64,000 bases of DNA from Hyphomicrobiaceae bacterium (GCA_016793065.1 JAEULV010000034.1:1-64000); one strand, 5' to 3'. Shown: positions 45,492 to 56,689, counted from the stretch's first letter. Program-made: numbers and translations. Notes: generated by a model not told the origin, from the letters alone.

Positions 45492-46904
45492 TCAGCAGGA
45501 ATAGTACATTTCGAACTCGACCGGGTGCGGGGTCATTTCGAAGCGCATGACTTCGGCCATCTTGAGCTCGATGAAGCTCTCGATGAAGTCCGGCTCGAAG
45601 ACGCCGCCGGCGGTGAGGAAGGCGCTGTCCTTCTTGAGGGAGTCGAGCGCCTCACGCAGCGAACCGCAGACCGTCGGGATCTTCTTGAGTTCCTTCGGCG
45701 GCAGGTCGTAGAGGTTCTTGTCCATCGCCTCGCCGGGATGGATCTTGTTCTTGATGCCGTCGAGGCCGGCCATCAGCAGCGCCGCGAAGGCGAGGTACGG
45801 GTTGGCGGTCGGATCCGGGAAGCGGACTTCGACGCGCTTGGCCTTCGGCGAGGTCGTCCACGGAATACGGCACGAGGCCGAGCGGTTGCGCGCCGAATAG
45901 GCGAGCAGCACCGGCGCTTCATAGCCCGGGACCAGGCGCTTGTAGGAGTTGGTCGACGGGTTGGTGAAGGCGTTCAGCGCCTTGGCGTGCTTGAGGACGC
46001 CGCCGATGAAGTACAGGCAGGTCTCCGACAGGTCGGCGTACTTGTTGCCGGCGAACACCGGCTGGCCTTCCTTCCAGATCGACAGGTGGACGTGCATGCC
46101 CGAGCCGTTGTCGCCGAACACCGGCTTCGGCATGAAGGTTGCGGTCTTGCCGTAGGCCTGGGCCACCTGATGGATGCAGTACTTGTAGATCTGCATCTGG
46201 TCGGCCATGAAGGTCAGCGACGAGAACTTCATGCCGAGCTCGTGCTGGGCCGACGCCACTTCGTGGTGGTGCTTCTCGACGGTGACGCCCATCTTGGCCA
46301 TCATCGCCAGCATTTCGCCGCGGATGTCCTGGCAGCTGTCGACCGGCGGAACCGGGAAGTAGCCGCCCTTGGTCGCCACGTGGTGACCGAGGTTGCCGCC
46401 TTCGTATTCGGTGTCGGTGTTGATCGGCAGTTCCGGATCGTCAAGCTTGAAGCCGGTGTTGTACGGGTCGGTGGCGTACTTGACGTCGGAGAAGATGAAG
46501 AACTCGGCTTCCGGGCCGACGAAGACGGTGTCGCCGACGCCGAGCGTCTTGACGTACTCTTCGGCCTTCTTGGCGATGCCGCGCGGGTCACGGCCATAGG
46601 GCTGGCCGGTGACCGGCTCGAGAACGTCGCAGAAGATGGCGAGCGTGGTCTGGGCGAAGAACGGGTCGATTGCGCAAGCCGAGCAATCCGGCTTCAGCAG
46701 CATGTCGGACTCGTTGATGGCCTTCCAACCGGCGATCGACGAACCGTCGAACATCAGGCCGTCCTCGAGGGTTTCCTCGTCGACGAAGGTGATGTCGAAC
46801 GTCACGTGCTGCATCTTGCCGCGCGGATCGGTGAAGCGGAAGTCGATGTACTTGACGTCCTGCTCCTTGCAAAGCTTCAGGACGTCCTTGGCGGTCTTGG
46901 TCAT
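45492..46904 (-). CDS. glnA: Glutamine synthetase type I
   Basis: Makes glutamine from glutamate, ammonia and ATP in a cytoplasmic dodecamer. The 470-residue length and motifs are standard: [11 protein letters not shown], the Asp-50-type [12 protein letters not shown], the metal-site GPEAEFFIF, the ATP region [14 protein letters not shown], and the adenylylation loop with Tyr near residue 399 (NLYDLPPKE), so adenylylation by GlnE is expected. I start at ATG 46904, preceded by GAGGACC. It follows glnB by 132 bases, the conserved rhizobial glnBA arrangement. Confidence 0.98.
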   Translation of the reverse strand: MTKTAKDVLKLCKEQDVKYIDFRFTDPRGKMQHVTFDITFVDEETLEDGLMFDGSSIAGWKAINESDMLLKPDCSACAIDPFFAQTTLAIFCDVLEPVTGQPYGRDPRGIAKKAEEYVKTLGVGDTVFVGPEAEFFIFSDVKYATDPYNTGFKLDDPELPINTDTEYEGGNLGHHVATKGGYFPVPPVDSCQDIRGEMLAMMAKMGVTVEKHHHEVASAQHELGMKFSSLTFMADQMQIYKYCIHQVAQAYGKTATFMPKPVFGDNGSGMHVHLSIWKEGQPVFAGNKYADLSETCLYFIGGVLKHAKALNAFTNPSTNSYKRLVPGYEAPVLLAYSARNRSASCRIPWTTSPKAKRVEVRFPDPTANPYLAFAALLMAGLDGIKNKIHPGEAMDKNLYDLPPKELKKIPTVCGSLREALDSLKKDSAFLTAGGVFEPDFIESFIELKMAEVMRFEMTPHPVEFEMYYSC

Positions 46905-47036
46905 CGTGGTCCTCTGAGTGGTTGAGGAGTTTAAAAACCGACGCTGCATCAAGCCGCTTCATGCGGACTCTGGCAACGGCGGGCATGGAACGGACCCAAG
47001 CGGAGCCACGTCGTGGCCCCGTTGCGGACCGGTGGA

Positions 47037-47498
<462 letters not shown>

Positions 47499-47564
47499 TC
47501 AGGCAGTTTGCGGCGCTCCCCCATGGTCATCGCTCAGCTTGCGGTCATCGAACAGTCTAGTTTG

Positions 47565-47578
47565 TGTGCAATTGCACA
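47565..47578. promoter_or_regulatory. 14-bp perfect palindrome upstream of glnB
   Basis: TGTGCAATTGCACA is fully self-complementary and centred about 140 bp upstream of the predicted glnB start, where enhancer-binding proteins act. It is not a standard NtrC site, because its half-sites face the opposite way. Confidence 0.4.
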
Positions 47579-47860
47579 ATAAATAGACCATTGCAATGAG
47601 TCGCTGCCGAGCGACGGTTGCTGATTTGCGCGGCAATTGCCCCAGGGAATGCAGCGAAATCAAGCCTTCGCCGGCGAGCCGGCCCCGGTTCGACCGCTCC
47701 TCGCGGGCTTCCGGGCGGCGACGTCTTGCGCCGCGGCAGAATGGCGCGCGCCGCCGGCAAAGGCAATCGGTCGCGAGGCCGGATCGCGCCACCGCGTCCG
47801 AATTGCCCATGCGCCGCGCCGATGCCCGCCAGGCCGGGGAGGGGGCTCCAATCGGCATTG

Positions 47861-47889
47861 CGCCCGCGAGGCGGGTGGCCTCGCGGGCG
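47861..47889 (-). terminator. Strong hairpin downstream of clpA
   Basis: A perfect 12-bp stem (47861-47872 with 47878-47889, 5-nt loop) lies 25 bases past the clpA stop. It has no T-run, so it may mark a processed or Rho-dependent 3' end. Confidence 0.45.
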
Positions 47890-47914
47890 AAATCAGGGAT
47901 CGCTGCCGGTCGGA

Positions 47915-50347
47915 TCAGCCTTCGTCGGCTTCGACCTTGGGCGACGGCTTGCCGCTGCCCTTCGGCTTTGCCGCGGCCTTGCCGGTGGCCTTCGCCGCCC
48001 GCTTCTTTGCCTTCACTTCCGGCTCCGGCTGCGGCGGCAGCAGCTTCGGCAGGTCGGCGAGCGCGTCGAGCTTCAGCCCGGTCGAGCCGTCCTCGCGCGT
48101 CTCCACCGTCACCTTCACCGTGCCGCCCTTGCGCAGCACGCCGAACAAGATGTCGTCGGCGAGCGGTTTCTTGATGTGCTCCTGAATGACCCGGCCGAGC
48201 GGCCGCGCGCCCATCTGGTTGTCGTAACCCTTCTCGGCCAGCCACTTGATCGCGTCCGGCGACAGCTGGAACGTCACGCCGCGATCGGCGAGCTGCGCCT
48301 CCAGCTGCATGACGAACTTGACCACCACCTGATTGACCACTTCCATCGGCAGATTGCCGAAGGTGATCGTCGCGTCGAGGCGGTTGCGGAATTCCGGCGT
48401 GAACAGCTTGTTGATCGCCTCGTGGTCGTCGCCCTCGCGTCGCAGCCGGTTAAAGCCCATCGGCGCCTTGGCGAGATCGGCCGCGCCGGCATTGGTGGTC
48501 ATGATCAGGATGACGTTCCTGAAGTCCACATGCTTGCCGTTGTGGTCGGTCAAGCGCCCGTGGTCCATCACCTGCAGCAGGATGTTGTAGAGGTCCGGAT
48601 GCGCCTTCTCGATCTCGTCCAGCAGCAGCACGCAATGCGGATGCTGGTCGATGCCGTCGGTCAGCAGTCCGCCCTGGTCGAAGCCGACATAGCCGGGAGG
48701 CGCGCCGATCAGGCGCGACACCGTGTGCCGCTCCATGTATTCCGACATGTCGAACCGCAGCATCTCCACCCCGAGGATCGCGGCGAGCTGCTTGGCCACC
48801 TCGGTCTTGCCGACGCCGGTCGGGCCGGCAAACAGATACGAGCCGATCGGCTTTTCCGGCTCGCGCAATCCGGCGCGGGCGAGCTTGATCGCCGAGGCGA
48901 GCGCCTCGATCGCCTTGTCCTGGCCGTACACAACCCGCTTCAGCCCGGCCTCCAGGTTGGCCAGCACCTCGGCATCGTCCTTCGACACCGACTTCGGCGG
49001 GATGCGGGCCATGGTGGCGATGGTCTCCTCGACCTCCTTCAGGCCGATGACCTTCTTGCGCTTGTTCTCCGGCACCAGCATCTGCGCCGCGCCGGATTCG
49101 TCGATGACGTCGATCGCCTTGTCCGGCAGCTTGCGGTCGTTGATGTAGCGCGCCGACAGTTCCACCGCCGCCTTGATCGCCTCGGCGGTGTAGCGCACCT
49201 GATGGTGCTTCTCGAAATAGGGCTTGATGCCCTTCATGATCTCGATCGCGTCCGGGATCGACGGCTCGTTGACGTCGATCTTCTGGAAGCGGCGCACCAG
49301 CGCCCGGTCCTTTTCGAAGAACTGGCGGAATTCCTTGTAGGTGGTCGAGCCGATGCAGCGGATCGCGCCCGACGACAGCGCCGGCTTCAGCAGATTCGAG
49401 GCATCCATCGACCCGCCCGAGGTCGCCCCCGCGCCGATCACCGTGTGGATCTCGTCGATGAACATGATGGCGCCGGGATAGTCCTCGATCTCCTTCACCA
49501 CCTGCTTCAGCCGCTCCTCGAAATCGCCGCGATAGCGCGTTCCGGCGAGCAGCGAGCCCATGTCGAGCGCGAAGATCGTCGCCCCGCGCAGCACGTCCGG
49601 CACCTGACCGTTGACGATGCGCCGCGCCAGGCCCTCGGCGATGGCGGTCTTGCCGACGCCGGGATCGCCGACATAGAGCGGATTGTTCTTGGAGCGCCGG
49701 CACAGCACCTGAATGGTGCGGTTGACCTCGCTGTCGCGGCCAATCAGCGGGTCGATCTTGCCCTTCTTGGCCTTGTCGTTGAGGTTGACGCAATAGGCGG
49801 TGAGGGCGTCGGTCTTCTTCTTGCCGTCGTCCGGATTGCCCGGCTCCTCCGGCTTGGCGGCTTCCTCCTCGGGCACGCCGCGCGCCGGTCGGGTTTCCGA
49901 CATGCCGGCCCGCTTGGCGATGCCGTGCGAGATGTAGTTGACCGCGTCGTAGCGGGTCATGTCCTGCTCTTGCAGGAAATAGGCGGCATGGCTCTCGCGC
50001 TCGGCGAAGATCGCCACCAGCACGTTGGCGCCGGTGACTTCCTCGCGGCCCGACGACTGCACATGGATCACCGCGCGCTGGATCACGCGCTGGAACCCGG
50101 CGGTCGGCTTGGAATCCTCGCCCGACTCGGTGACGAGGTTCTCCAGCTCGGTGTCGAGGTATTCGGTCAGGTCGCGGCGCAGCTTTTCAAGGTTGACGTT
50201 GCACGCCTTCATCACGGCGCTGGCATCCTGATCGTCGATCAGCGCCAGCAGCAGGTGTTCAAGGGTGGCGTATTCCTGCCGGCGCTCGTTGGCATACATC
50301 AGCGCCTGGTGCAGGGCCTTTTCGAGAGTGCGGGAGAAAGAAGGCAC
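47915..50347 (-). CDS. clpA: ATP-dependent Clp protease ATP-binding subunit ClpA
   Basis: AAA+ unfoldase of 810 residues that feeds ClpP. The double Clp-N domain (about 1-145) starts [20 protein letters not shown]. The first AAA module has Walker [10 protein letters not shown] and the second GPTGVGKTE (near residue 500). Conserved D2 and C-terminal parts follow. The last 35 or so residues are an unusual Lys/Ala/Pro-rich tail ([19 protein letters not shown]) that the E. coli protein lacks. It lies 11 bases after clpS and is translated from the same mRNA; ClpS steers it toward N-end rule substrates. Confidence 0.97.
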   Translation of the reverse strand: MPSFSRTLEKALHQALMYANERRQEYATLEHLLLALIDDQDASAVMKACNVNLEKLRRDLTEYLDTELENLVTESGEDSKPTAGFQRVIQRAVIHVQSSGREEVTGANVLVAIFAERESHAAYFLQEQDMTRYDAVNYISHGIAKRAGMSETRPARGVPEEEAAKPEEPGNPDDGKKKTDALTAYCVNLNDKAKKGKIDPLIGRDSEVNRTIQVLCRRSKNNPLYVGDPGVGKTAIAEGLARRIVNGQVPDVLRGATIFALDMGSLLAGTRYRGDFEERLKQVVKEIEDYPGAIMFIDEIHTVIGAGATSGGSMDASNLLKPALSSGAIRCIGSTTYKEFRQFFEKDRALVRRFQKIDVNEPSIPDAIEIMKGIKPYFEKHHQVRYTAEAIKAAVELSARYINDRKLPDKAIDVIDESGAAQMLVPENKRKKVIGLKEVEETIATMARIPPKSVSKDDAEVLANLEAGLKRVVYGQDKAIEALASAIKLARAGLREPEKPIGSYLFAGPTGVGKTEVAKQLAAILGVEMLRFDMSEYMERHTVSRLIGAPPGYVGFDQGGLLTDGIDQHPHCVLLLDEIEKAHPDLYNILLQVMDHGRLTDHNGKHVDFRNVILIMTTNAGAADLAKAPMGFNRLRREGDDHEAINKLFTPEFRNRLDATITFGNLPMEVVNQVVVKFVMQLEAQLADRGVTFQLSPDAIKWLAEKGYDNQMGARPLGRVIQEHIKKPLADDILFGVLRKGGTVKVTVETREDGSTGLKLDALADLPKLLPPQPEPEVKAKKRAAKATGKAAAKPKGSGKPSPKVEADEG

Positions 50348-50358
50348 GGGTGGCTACC

Positions 50359-50697
50359 TCACTTCTTTTCCATCACGCATTGCAGCGGATGCTGATGTTT
50401 GCGGGCAAAATCCATGACCTGGGTCACCTTGGTCTCGGCGACCTCGTATGTGTAGACACCGCACTCTCCCACCCCGTGATGGTGGACATGCAGCATGATG
50501 CGCGTCGCCTGATCGCGGTTCTTCTGGAAAAAACGCTCCAGCACCAGCACCACGAATTCCATCGGCGTATAGTCGTCGTTGAGCAACAGGACGCGATAGA
50601 GGCTCGGCCGCTTGGCTTTCGGCTTCACCTTGGTCGCAATGCCGGTCCCGGTATCGCCGGTGTCGTCATTGTCGTTGCTGTCGTTCTTGCTGCTCAT
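50359..50697 (-). CDS. clpS: ATP-dependent Clp protease adaptor ClpS
   Basis: Adaptor that delivers N-degron proteins to ClpAP; with bpt it forms the N-end rule pathway. The 112 residues comprise a disordered Asp/Asn/Thr-rich N-terminal extension (about 1-30), which acts on ClpA, then the folded domain with [17 protein letters not shown] and [19 protein letters not shown]. The Asn-Asp-Asp and His residues that bind the substrate N-terminus are present. I start at ATG 50697; a long open frame upstream of it is not conserved sequence. Confidence 0.96.
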   Translation of the reverse strand: MSSKNDSNDNDDTGDTGTGIATKVKPKAKRPSLYRVLLLNDDYTPMEFVVLVLERFFQKNRDQATRIMLHVHHHGVGECGVYTYEVAETKVTQVMDFARKHQHPLQCVMEKK

Positions 50698-50981
50698 TGC
50701 TTCACGGGCTTCGTCTGCTGGGGTGGCGAGCCGCGCGCGACCCGAAACCGGCATCGCGAAAGACCCCCGCTCAAGGGTTACGTCGGAACCGGATGACTGG
50801 TTTGCGACACGTCCGAAGAGCCCCATGATCCATGCAGCCTTCGTGCCGGTCCGCCGTTCACCCGACGCATGGGATTCCATGTAGGTGCGTCGCGGATCGA
50901 TTGTAAGGGCAGATCCCCCGAGCGCAATGGCCGCGCAACGCCGACCCGTCAATTCGCGGGGAGAGGCCGGCGCCGCCGCCG

Positions 50982-51725
50982 TCACAGCCGGCCGAACCGG
51001 CCCGAGAGCGGCCAGGTGATCCGCCGCCGAATTGTCCCGTCGCCCCAGCTTTGCGAGAGTTCCGTGCCGAATCGCATGAGCGGCGCCTCGCCCTCGGCGG
51101 CCCGCAACGGCTTCAGCGCCGACCATGTGCCGACATAGCCGAGCAGTTCCGGGAGCGTCCATTCGGCGGTCATCCCGGTCGCCGGCAGGCTGAGTTCGTC
51201 GAACGGGAACGGCAAGGTGCGATAGCCCGCCTCGACATGCGCCCGCTCCGGCGGCCAGTGCGGCCCGGCGACATCGTGATAGAACCGCGCCAGCACCGGC
51301 CCCGGCGGGCCCTCGACCGAGAGAATGCCGTAGGTGATCAGCGCCAGCACGCCGCCCGGCCGCGCGATCCGTCGGCACTCGGCATAAAAACGCGGCAGGT
51401 CGAGCCAGTGCGCCGCCTGCGCCACGCTGATCAGATCGGCCGTGCCGTCGCCGACCGGCAGCGCCTCCGCCGGCGCCGCCCGGTAGCGCACGCGCGGATG
51501 CGGCGTCGCCTTGGCGACCTGCTCGGCCGACGCATCGCTCGCCTCGACCCGCGCGAAATGCTCGCCGAGCGACACCGACAGCTGCCCGGTGCCGCAGCCG
51601 ACATCGACGGCCAGCTCATGCCGCCCGCACATCGCCGCCAGCCGTTCCGCCAGCGCGGCCGGATAACTCGGCCGATACGCCGCATATCCGGCGGCAACCC
51701 CGGAAAAATGATCCTTGAAGCTCAT
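50982..51725 (-). CDS. Class I SAM-dependent methyltransferase
   Basis: A 247-residue Methyltransf_11-type enzyme. Motif I is [11 protein letters not shown] (about residues 41-51), the acidic strand-2 end is EASDAS, and [13 protein letters not shown] follows as the post-I/motif II region. This HWLD-type family resembles putative trans-aconitate or small-acid methyltransferases in fungi and bacteria, but no substrate is known. The start at 51725 is the first ATG matching the family. It appears monocistronic, downstream of hss. Confidence 0.88.
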   Translation of the reverse strand: MSFKDHFSGVAAGYAAYRPSYPAALAERLAAMCGRHELAVDVGCGTGQLSVSLGEHFARVEASDASAEQVAKATPHPRVRYRAAPAEALPVGDGTADLISVAQAAHWLDLPRFYAECRRIARPGGVLALITYGILSVEGPPGPVLARFYHDVAGPHWPPERAHVEAGYRTLPFPFDELSLPATGMTAEWTLPELLGYVGTWSALKPLRAAEGEAPLMRFGTELSQSWGDGTIRRRITWPLSGRFGRL

Positions 51726-51842
51726 CCGAAGCCCCCCATCGCCTGGCGTTTCGCCCGATCTTCCCGCATGCGGGGGTGCGGAACAAGGCGTGGTCGTGCC
51801 GGGCTCGTCCATCCGGCTCGGGCGGCGGGGTGGGGCGCGGCA

Positions 51843-51887
51843 ATCGGGGGGAGGCGAGGGGATCGGGGGGAGGCGAGAGGATCGGGA
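51843..51887. repeat. Short 19-bp tandem repeat
   Basis: Two adjacent copies of a 19-bp unit beginning ATCGGGGGGAGGCGAG (51843-51861 and 51862-51880) and a partial third copy lie in the gap between the methyltransferase and hss genes. Confidence 0.6.
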
Positions 51888-51982
51888 CGGGCGGCGGCGA
51901 AAGGCGTTCGCCCGTCCGGTTTTCAAGGCCGCGCGCGGCGGGGCGCGGCCCTTCCCCGGCTTGGCCGGAGAAGGGGAAGCGT

Positions 51983-53416
51983 TCAGCGGACCAGCACGTT
52001 GCGGAACTGCCACGGATCGGACGTGTCGATATCTTCCGGGAACAGCCCGGGGCGATGATCGAGCGGCGTCCAGTCGGTGTAGTAGCCGTTGACCGGGCCG
52101 AGATAGGGCATCTGCACCTCGAGGCAGCGGCGCCAGTCCATTTCGTCGGCTTCGACGATGCCGGCATTGGGGTTTTCCAGCGCCCAGACCATGCCGGCGA
52201 GCACGGCGGAGGACACCTGCAGGCCGGTGGCGTTCTGGTAGGGCGCCAGCTTGCGGGCTTCCTCGATCGACAGCTGCGAGCCGTACCAATAGGCGTTCTT
52301 GCCGTGGCCGTAGACCAGCACGCCGAGCTCGTCGATGCCGTCGACGATTTCGGTCTCGTCGAGCACGTGGATGGCGGCCTGGCGCTGGCCGGCGCGGCCG
52401 AACATTTCGTGCAGGCTGAGCACCGCGTCATTGGCCGGGTGATAGGCATAGTGGCAGGTCGGCCGATACACCGCCTTGCCGGCCGCGTCGCGGACGGTGA
52501 AATAGTCGGCGATCGAGATCGACTCGTTATGCGTCACCAGGAAGCCGTACTGCGCCCCCGGCGTCGGACACCAGGTCCGCACCCGGGTATTGGCGCCCGG
52601 CTGCAGCAGGTAGATCGCCGCGCCGCAGCCCTGCTCGTGGGTGCGGCCATTGTCCGGCATCCACGTCTCGTGCGTGCCCCAGCCGAGCTCGGCCGGCTGC
52701 AGCCCTTCCGAAATGAACCCCTCGACCGACCATGTGTTCCAGAACACGTCCATCGGCTTTGGCTTCTTGGTGCGCTGGGTGTCGCGCTCGGCGATGTGGA
52801 CGCCCTTGACGCCGAGCGTCTGGGCCAGCGCCGCCCAGCCCTCGCGGTCGGTCGGCTCCGGCGTCGTCACGCCGGTATCGCGGGCGATATCGAGCAGCGC
52901 CTTCTTGACGAACCACGACACCATGCCCGGATTGGCGCCGCAGCATGAAACGGCGGTGGTCCCGCCCGGATTGGCGGCTGCCTCGGCCCGCGCCGTCTCG
53001 CGCAGCGCATAGTTCGAGCGCGCCGCCGGCCCGGCGGTGTCGTCGAAATAGAACCCGAGCCACGGCTCGACCACGGTGTCGATATAGAGCGCGCCGAGCT
53101 CGCGCGTCAGCTTCATCAGGTCGACCGACGAGGTGTCCACCGACAGGTTGACGCAGAAGCCCTGGCCGCCGCCGGCGGTCAGCAGCGGCGTCAGCAGTTC
53201 GCGATAGTTCTCGCGGGTGACGGCGGTCTGGATGAAGCGGATGCCGCGTTCGTCCAGCAGCTTGCGATCGGCGTCGGACGGATCGATCACCACCATGCGC
53301 GCCTTGTCGTAGTTGAAGTGGCGCTCGATCAGCGGCAGCGTGCCGCGGCCGATGGAACCGAAGCCGATCATCACGATCGGGCCGGTAATGGTCGCGTAGA
53401 CGGGCCAGTTGGCCAT
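51983..53416 (-). CDS. hss: Homospermidine synthase
   Basis: NAD-dependent enzyme that makes sym-homospermidine from two putrescines (or spermidine plus putrescine), the main long polyamine of many Alphaproteobacteria; the Blastochloris viridis enzyme is the type example. The protein of 477 residues has the Rossmann motif GFGSIGRGTLPLI (about 18-30), CGANPGMVSWFVKKAL, and the family signatures THEQGCGAAIYLLQPG and NAYWYGSQLS. GGAGAT precedes the ATG. It belongs with odc (55055-56185), which supplies putrescine from ornithine. Confidence 0.95.
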   Translation of the reverse strand: MANWPVYATITGPIVMIGFGSIGRGTLPLIERHFNYDKARMVVIDPSDADRKLLDERGIRFIQTAVTRENYRELLTPLLTAGGGQGFCVNLSVDTSSVDLMKLTRELGALYIDTVVEPWLGFYFDDTAGPAARSNYALRETARAEAAANPGGTTAVSCCGANPGMVSWFVKKALLDIARDTGVTTPEPTDREGWAALAQTLGVKGVHIAERDTQRTKKPKPMDVFWNTWSVEGFISEGLQPAELGWGTHETWMPDNGRTHEQGCGAAIYLLQPGANTRVRTWCPTPGAQYGFLVTHNESISIADYFTVRDAAGKAVYRPTCHYAYHPANDAVLSLHEMFGRAGQRQAAIHVLDETEIVDGIDELGVLVYGHGKNAYWYGSQLSIEEARKLAPYQNATGLQVSSAVLAGMVWALENPNAGIVEADEMDWRRCLEVQMPYLGPVNGYYTDWTPLDHRPGLFPEDIDTSDPWQFRNVLVR

Positions 53417-53565
53417 GGTGATCTCCTTAATCCCGGGTATTTCGCGGCGAAACTGCCGAATGGCGCGGAAAATCCGCTCGCACAGCCTCGGTCGAGGTTC
53501 GCGTTTAGGGTTCTATCGACCGGAACGCAACAGCCGTTTGACGGGCGGGCATCCCAAATTTGTGA

Positions 53566-54078
53566 TCACAAAGCCGGTGTGTCCGCAAAGCCATATTCAG
53601 GCGCGTCGGCGACCACGCCGGTGGTGACGATCTCGATCAGCCGGGCGGCGCCGAAGCGGTCCTTCGGATCGAGTTCGGCGACCTTGCCGAGCAGCGCCCT
53701 GGCCTCACTCTCGTGGCCGAGCCGGGCATGGACATAGCCGAGCGCCACGAGGCATTGCAGATAGAGCCGCGGCGGCTTCTCCAGCGTGTCGAAGGCGGCA
53801 TCGCCCGGCCGAACCACCCGCCAGTCCGGCGCAACCCCCAGATCGGTCGCCGCCAGCCGCAGGCAGACGCCGGCATGGGGCAGCGCTTCCTCCAGTCGGT
53901 GATTGTAGAAATAGAACTTGTAGGCCCCCATCCGCACCGCCAGGTCGTCGGGCGCCTGTTCGACCGCGGCCCGCACGGCGATTTCGGCCGTCGCCATGTC
54001 GGAGCGGGCGGCGCGGGCTCCCTCCAGCGTCTGCATGGCCAGCGTCCTCTGGGCTTGGTCGGCGGCGGTCTGCGGCAT
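53566..54078 (-). CDS. TPR-like hypothetical protein
   Basis: I do not recognise a named family. The 170-residue protein is largely helical, with two or three tetratricopeptide-like repeats; the clearest is YLQCLVALGYVHARLGHESE followed by ALLGKVAELDPKD. It has no signal peptide or membrane segment. It lies between hss and a GNAT gene on the same strand and probably in one transcription unit with them, which points to a link with polyamine metabolism or to a passenger role. The start at 54078 (MPQTAAD) is the most upstream ATG and fits neighbouring spacing. Confidence 0.72.
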   Translation of the reverse strand: MPQTAADQAQRTLAMQTLEGARAARSDMATAEIAVRAAVEQAPDDLAVRMGAYKFYFYNHRLEEALPHAGVCLRLAATDLGVAPDWRVVRPGDAAFDTLEKPPRLYLQCLVALGYVHARLGHESEARALLGKVAELDPKDRFGAARLIEIVTTGVVADAPEYGFADTPAL

Positions 54079-54208
54079 GATGTCGGGTTCCAGACAGGAG
54101 GGGAGGGATGGCCTCGCTCATGCAAGCCGGGGGCCGTCCCTCGCCTCGAAAACGCGCCGCTTTCCGGCGGCTGAGCCGGAAAGCGGCGAAGCGGGGGAGA
54201 AGCGCGCC

Positions 54209-54778
54209 TCACGCCGCGCGGCGCAGCTCCTCCACCACGCGGGTCCACACCGGCTCGCTCGCCGCGTCGGCGGCCGGATCGACGGCGCCAGTGGCGCTGA
54301 CCATGCCGCGCGCGCCGTCGAGCGCGCCGTCGCGCAGCTCCAGCGCCTGGAAGCGGTGCCGCTCATACGGCCCCGGTAGCCACAGCCGCTCGGTCAGCGC
54401 CGCGTCGAAGCTGAAGCGCTGGTAATAGGCCGGATCGCCGACCAGCAGCACGGCGCCATGGCCGAGCGTCGCCGCCCGGTTCAGCGCCGCCCGCATCAGT
54501 TTGCCGCCGACGCCGGCGCCCTGCATCTCCGGCGCCACGGCCAGCGGCCCGAGCAGCAGCGCCGCCCGGTTCGGCCCGGCCGCGACGTGCCACAGCCGCA
54601 CCGTGCCGACGACGCCGCCGTCGTCATGGGCAACCAGCGCCAGGCCGTCGGCCGGCAGGCGGCCTTCGCGCAGCCGCTCGGAGGTCTTGGCGAAACGAGC
54701 CTCGCCGAAGACCCGGTCGAGCAGCGCTTCGCGCGCGGCGATGTCGGCGGTGGTTTCGGCGGAAATCTGGACAGCCAT
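54209..54778 (-). CDS. GNAT family N-acetyltransferase
   Basis: A 189-residue acetyl-CoA-dependent acetyltransferase. The acetyl-CoA loop is LAVAPEMQGAGVGGKLM (about residues 80-96), followed by VLLVGDPAYYQRFSF, a YhbS-type signature. Such GNATs often accompany odc in Hyphomicrobiales; acetylation of a polyamine is possible but not shown. It is the third gene of the odc-GNAT-TPR-hss series. AGAAAGGGG precedes its ATG. Confidence 0.9.
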   Translation of the reverse strand: MAVQISAETTADIAAREALLDRVFGEARFAKTSERLREGRLPADGLALVAHDDGGVVGTVRLWHVAAGPNRAALLLGPLAVAPEMQGAGVGGKLMRAALNRAATLGHGAVLLVGDPAYYQRFSFDAALTERLWLPGPYERHRFQALELRDGALDGARGMVSATGAVDPAADAASEPVWTRVVEELRRAA

Positions 54779-55054
54779 GAGCTAACCCCTTTCTCAGGAG
54801 AGAGGTTTGGTCACGAGGACGGATGAAGGGACAAGGCGGGGGCAACAGCCGGCATCGACCGCCTGTGCCAGCCGCGGGCTTGCCGGAGGGACGATCGGCG
54901 CCGCCGTCGATCCCGCTCCGGCCCCGCGGGCCACCGCCTCCCGATCGCGGGAGGCGGGATTGCGCGACCGCCGCGTCGCCAGGCTCAGCTTTTCCTCACC
55001 TTGACGGCAGGAGGGCGGAGCCCGGCGCGCGAGGCCGGCGCGATTGCCTCGGCC

Positions 55055-56185
55055 TCAGATCACGTAGGCCTTCAGCGGCGGGAAGCCATTGAAGGCCACC
55101 GACGCATAGGTCGTGGTGTAGGCGCCCGTGCCTTCGATCAGCACGTCGTCGCCGATCGACAGCGAAACCGGCAGCATGTACGGGGTCTTCTCGTACATCA
55201 CGTCGGCGGAATCGCAGGTCGGGCCGGCCAGCACGCATGGCACCAGGTGCTCGTCGCCATGCTCGGTGCTGATCGGGTAGCGGATCGCCTCGTCCATCGT
55301 CTCGGCGAGACCGCCGAACTTGCCGATGTCGAGATAGACCCAGCGGACGTCGTCGTCATCATGCTTCTTCGAGATCAGCACGACTTCCGACTTGATGACG
55401 CCGGCATTGCCGACCATGCCGCGACCCGGCTCGATGATGGTCTCGGGAACCTGATTGCCGAAGTGCTTCAGCAGCGAGTCCCAGATGGCGTTGCCGTAGG
55501 TTTCGACTTTCGGCACGTCCTTCAGGTACTTGGTCGGGAAGCCGCCGCCGAGGTTGACCATCTTCAGTTGGATGCCGCGCTCGGCCATCTCGCGGAAGAT
55601 ATGCGAGGCGGAGGCGAGCGCGCCGTCCCAGGCGCCGGTGTTGCCCTGCTGCGAGCCGACATGGAACGACACGCCATAGGCCTCGAGACCGACCCGGTGC
55701 GCATGTTCCAGCACCATCGGCGCCATGTCCGGATCGCAGCCGAACTTGCGCGACAGCGGCCATTCGGCGCCGGCGCCGTCCGACAGGATGCGGCAGAACA
55801 CCCGCGAACCCGGGGCCGAACGGGCGATCTTGTCAACTTCGGCGACGCAATCGACCGCATAGAGCCGCACGCCCAGCTCGAAGGCCCGCGCCACGTCGCG
55901 CTCCTTCTTGATGGTGTTGCCATAGGAGATGCGGTCGGCCTTGGCGCCGGTCGCCAGCACCATCTCGATTTCGCCGACCGAGGCGCAATCGAACGACGAG
56001 CCCATCTCGGCGAGAAGGGTCAGGATCTCCGGCGCCGGATTGGCCTTCACCGCGTAATAGACGCGGGTGTCCGGCAGCGAGCGGGCGAAGGTGGTGTAGT
56101 TGTCGCGCACGACATCGAGGTCCATGACGAGGCAGGGGCCTTCCGGACGGCGGGTGCGCAGGAATTCGCGAATACGGTCAGTCAT
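55055..56185 (-). CDS. odc: Ornithine/lysine decarboxylase, PLP fold type III
   Basis: A eukaryote-like decarboxylase of 376 residues giving putrescine (or cadaverine). The PLP Lys is K47 in YYAVKANP. The phosphate-binding GGGFPTKY and EPGRGMVG are present, as is the catalytic Cys near residue 324 in GPTCDSADVM, contributed across the dimer. Rhizobial enzymes of this type accept ornithine and sometimes lysine. A 5' leader of about 490 nt precedes it. It heads the odc-GNAT-TPR-hss series. Confidence 0.94.
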   Translation of the reverse strand: MTDRIREFLRTRRPEGPCLVMDLDVVRDNYTTFARSLPDTRVYYAVKANPAPEILTLLAEMGSSFDCASVGEIEMVLATGAKADRISYGNTIKKERDVARAFELGVRLYAVDCVAEVDKIARSAPGSRVFCRILSDGAGAEWPLSRKFGCDPDMAPMVLEHAHRVGLEAYGVSFHVGSQQGNTGAWDGALASASHIFREMAERGIQLKMVNLGGGFPTKYLKDVPKVETYGNAIWDSLLKHFGNQVPETIIEPGRGMVGNAGVIKSEVVLISKKHDDDDVRWVYLDIGKFGGLAETMDEAIRYPISTEHGDEHLVPCVLAGPTCDSADVMYEKTPYMLPVSLSIGDDVLIEGTGAYTTTYASVAFNGFPPLKAYVI

Positions 56186-56673
56186 GGTCGGGTCCCCCGA
56201 TAAGTTCCGCGGTTGTCACCAAATTCCGGGCTCTTTCCGGTCGCGCACCGCGATGGAGACGGTGTCGCGCCCGCGAAGGCGCCTCGGATGACCGATCGCA
56301 ATGGAAGAGACGCTTTCGTCCCGGAAACCGCTTGACACGGCGACCAGGGGAATGCGGCCTTCACGCGACCGGTACGCAAACGCGCTGCCTCGGCGGACCG
56401 ACACGAGGAAATCGACGGAAAAGGCCGCGCGAGCGGACAAGGCCATACGATTTCGAACGCGCAAGCGCCGAAACTGCCGATTGGGCCGTCGAACCAGAGC
56501 TTGGACCCCAGGAGCGACGGTTGGTGCCATGGATTGGAACGGGATTCCCGAACCGCACTGCCGGCAAGAGTAGTTGCCTCTTCAGTAACCCCGGGCGATG
56601 GAGACCCGGCAGAGACCAAAAAAGCCCGCTACGTCGTTGCTTCAAGCCACGTCCCCCGCTTGAGAGCGAGGTG
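56186..56673 (-). ncRNA. Long odc 5' leader; possible speF-type regulatory RNA
   Basis: The leader between the -10 element at 56680-56685 and odc has no conserved gene. On the transcript, CTGCCGG (56606-56612) can pair with CCGGCAG (56558-56564) around an inner AAGAG/CTCTT hairpin. The overlapping CCGGG (56605-56609) can instead pair with CCCGG (56591-56595). These alternatives exclude each other, as in attenuators. An Arg-rich open frame (56216-56530 on the minus strand) runs through it to within 30 bases of odc. The alphaproteobacterial speF motif is known from this position, but I cannot confirm a match by eye. Confidence 0.4.
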
Positions 56674-56679
56674 CGCCGG

Positions 56680-56685
56680 TTTATA
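56680..56685 (-). promoter_or_regulatory. Candidate -10 element of the odc transcript
   Basis: TATAAA on the minus strand, in the most AT-rich spot of the region; no convincing -35 is seen 17-18 bp upstream. Transcription would start near 56673. Confidence 0.3.
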
Positions 56686-56689
56686 ATCT

